Notes under the pieces: generated by a model
Database searches by the model: none
What the model was told of the DNA's origin: nothing
Seen by the model: only the letters and a program-made list of their open reading frames with translations
Program-made: the position numbers and the translations under genes
Source of the DNA: an uncultured Blautia sp.
Lineage (GTDB): Bacteria > Bacillota > Clostridia > Lachnospirales > Lachnospiraceae
Direction: 5' to 3'
Assembly: GCA_946557785.1 (NCBI GenBank)
Contig: CAMNTH010000007.1
Span: forward strand, 1-64,000
DNA: 64,000 nucleotides
Shown here: piece after piece, positions 62,856 to 64,000 of the stretch
Layout of the letters: every line of letters begins with the position of its first letter
Numbering within the stretch: position 1 is the first letter of the stretch

Positions 62856-64000
62856 ATGGTTAGACAGTATTTAAATGGATTGTGGAAGGTAAAGATAGAC
62901 CCGGAAGAGAACGGAATTGTGAATGGATGGATGAACCAGCCACTGGAGACTGAGATGACGGTTCAGGTGCCGGGATGTATTCAGCAGCTGGATCAGCTGG
63001 CGGAGACATATCCGCCTCATGATGATCTGCGTAATGGATATTTGGGAACATTTTTCCTGGAGAGAGAATTTCAGCTGCCGGATCGAAAAGAAGGAGAAAG
63101 GTGCCAATTAGTAGTCGGAGGTGCTGCACCCACAAGTTATATATGGGTAAATGGAAATTATGTTTCAAAAAGCAGCATGAGTTTGACGCAGATTACCCTG
63201 GATATTACGGAGTATGTTGTAACAGGAAAAAATCGTATTACAGTGGCCATTTCAGAGCAGTATGCGTCATTAGTACGTGGGATGAGGTTTGAGGAATTTA
63301 ACTGGTCTGGGATATATGGACAGGTTTATGTGGAACTGACCGGTGCAATACAGTTTTCAGAGGCGTATATTTCAATAGAGAAGGGAAAATCCGTATTGTA
63401 TTCCACCATAGAGAATCAGGCATCACAGGAGTTTGCAGGAGAGATACAGATACGGATTCAGGAACATGTATTTACAACGAAGGCTGTGCTTGCAGGAAAG
63501 AGCAAAACAGAGCTTGCAGCAGCTGTAAACGTGGAAGATCAGCCGCGTTGGTCATATGGGGAGCCAAATCTGATTGAGGTTGAGCTTAAGTGTACGGATA
63601 ATAATGGACATTTATGTCAAAATATTTTTAAGACGGGATTGCGGGAAATCACTACAGAGAAAAATAGAGTTCTGATGGATGGACTGCCGGTATTTTTTGC
63701 AGGAGCAGGTGAGGAGTACTATTCTCCAACGATTGCACCGCTGACAGATTTGAAGCTGATCCGGGACAGATATGGGGCAATGCAGAAATATGGATTTAAT
63801 TTCTTCCGTTATCATACCCATATTCCTACAGAGGAAGAGCTGACCATCGCAGATGAGATGGGAATGATGATCGGATTGGAATTCGGTATTGTATCTAATT
63901 TTAATAAGATGGAACCGACGGAACTGGCTCTGGAGATGCTGGGCAGATATGTGCGGCAGACGAGACGGCATCCCAGTCTGGTGATTTACGGACTGGGTAA
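62856..64000 (+). CDS. GH2-family glycoside hydrolase, 3' end outside window
   Basis: 381 codons without a stop. Starts MVRQYLNGLWKVKIDPEE; N-terminal sugar-binding sandwich about 1-155 ('VPGCIQQLD', 'GYLGTFFLEREFQLP', 'SYIWVNGNYVSKSSMSLTQITLDITEYV', 'EFNWSGIYGQVYVELTG'), Ig-like domain about 160-265, then the barrel start with 'VLMDGLPVFFAGAGEEYYSP' and 'FNFFRYHTHIPTEEELTIADEMGMMIGLEF'. The window ends in 'RRHPSLVIYGLG', right at the motif that carries the acid/base Glu (usually GNE). Probably a cytoplasmic beta-galactosidase/glucuronidase-type enzyme. The ribosome site before the ATG is weak. Confidence 0.85.
   Translation, partial: MVRQYLNGLWKVKIDPEENGIVNGWMNQPLETEMTVQVPGCIQQLDQLAETYPPHDDLRNGYLGTFFLEREFQLPDRKEGERCQLVVGGAAPTSYIWVNGNYVSKSSMSLTQITLDITEYVVTGKNRITVAISEQYASLVRGMRFEEFNWSGIYGQVYVELTGAIQFSEAYISIEKGKSVLYSTIENQASQEFAGEIQIRIQEHVFTTKAVLAGKSKTELAAAVNVEDQPRWSYGEPNLIEVELKCTDNNGHLCQNIFKTGLREITTEKNRVLMDGLPVFFAGAGEEYYSPTIAPLTDLKLIRDRYGAMQKYGFNFFRYHTHIPTEEELTIADEMGMMIGLEFGIVSNFNKMEPTELALEMLGRYVRQTRRHPSLVIYGLG

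Overview
The window reads as a chromosomal segment of a Gram-positive, spore-forming gut Firmicute, most likely a Lachnospiraceae member of the Blautia/Ruminococcus gnavus type. The reasons are moderate GC, strong AGGAGG ribosome sites with frequent TTG/GTG starts, spoIID-spoIIQ and spoVT sporulation genes, many AraC- and YesMN-type sugar regulators, LplB/YtcP/LipO-type ABC importers, and an RHS/YD-repeat protein with an N-terminal DNRLRE part. I saw no phage, transposase, CRISPR array or rRNA operon.

Layout. 0-0.3 kb: end of a tRNA cluster (initiator Met, Phe, Lys) and its terminator. 0.3-3.2 kb: AraC regulator divergent from a GH127 beta-L-arabinofuranosidase. 3.3-6.7 kb: small secreted protein behind a GC-rich leader, a metallophosphoesterase that looks 5'-truncated, and a spoIID-spoIIQ pair. 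6.7-10.3 kb: an intact LacI regulator, then a decayed sugar operon (lacI, solute-binding protein, permease, glycosidase-like and rpiB remnants) under LacI-type operators. Two copies of a promoter-plus-hairpin element flank the relics. 10.3-17.5 kb: housekeeping genes (GIY-YIG, hemolysin III, tandem rhamnose-mutarotase-like protein, spoVT, DAHP synthase, M15 peptidase, pncB) and a secreted FnIII/BIG2 protein. 17.6-24.4 kb: GntR-controlled glycan operon (GH129-like hydrolase, ABC importer, amidohydrolase) behind a perfect 34-bp palindrome overlapping a consensus promoter. 24.5-26.3 kb: tRNA-Gln followed by decayed genes.

26.3-31.7 kb: a symmetric island of two uroporphyrinogen-decarboxylase-family proteins around a GH29 fucosidase, each divergent from its own AraC gene. 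31.7-32.5 kb: acyl-ACP thioesterase. 32.6-41.6 kb: LipO/LplB/YtcP importer, YesM/YesN two-component system and a GH3 glucosidase. 41.6-55.3 kb: a second YesN/YesM pair, divergent from a ten-gene catabolic locus: ABC importer, split UxaA-type sugar-acid dehydratase, DapA-family aldolase, cupin isomerase-like protein, L-xylulose kinase, UlaE epimerase and, behind its own promoter with an AraR-like operator, AraD. This is the most interesting pathway in the window: it holds a dehydratase/aldolase branch and an L-xylulose to D-xylulose-5-phosphate branch without the usual UlaD decarboxylase.

55.3-59.9 kb: an RHS polymorphic-toxin locus. The YD-repeat shell is broken by an apparent out-of-frame deletion, but the papain-fold-like toxin tip and a downstream candidate immunity gene remain. 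60-64 kb: AraC regulator divergent from an orphan LipO-type binding protein and a GH2 hydrolase that runs off the window.

The genes mostly form separate glycan-harvesting modules: sensor or regulator, solute-binding protein, two permeases, intracellular glycosidase, then sugar catabolism. They target arabinose-, fucose-, glucose- and galactosamine-type substrates.
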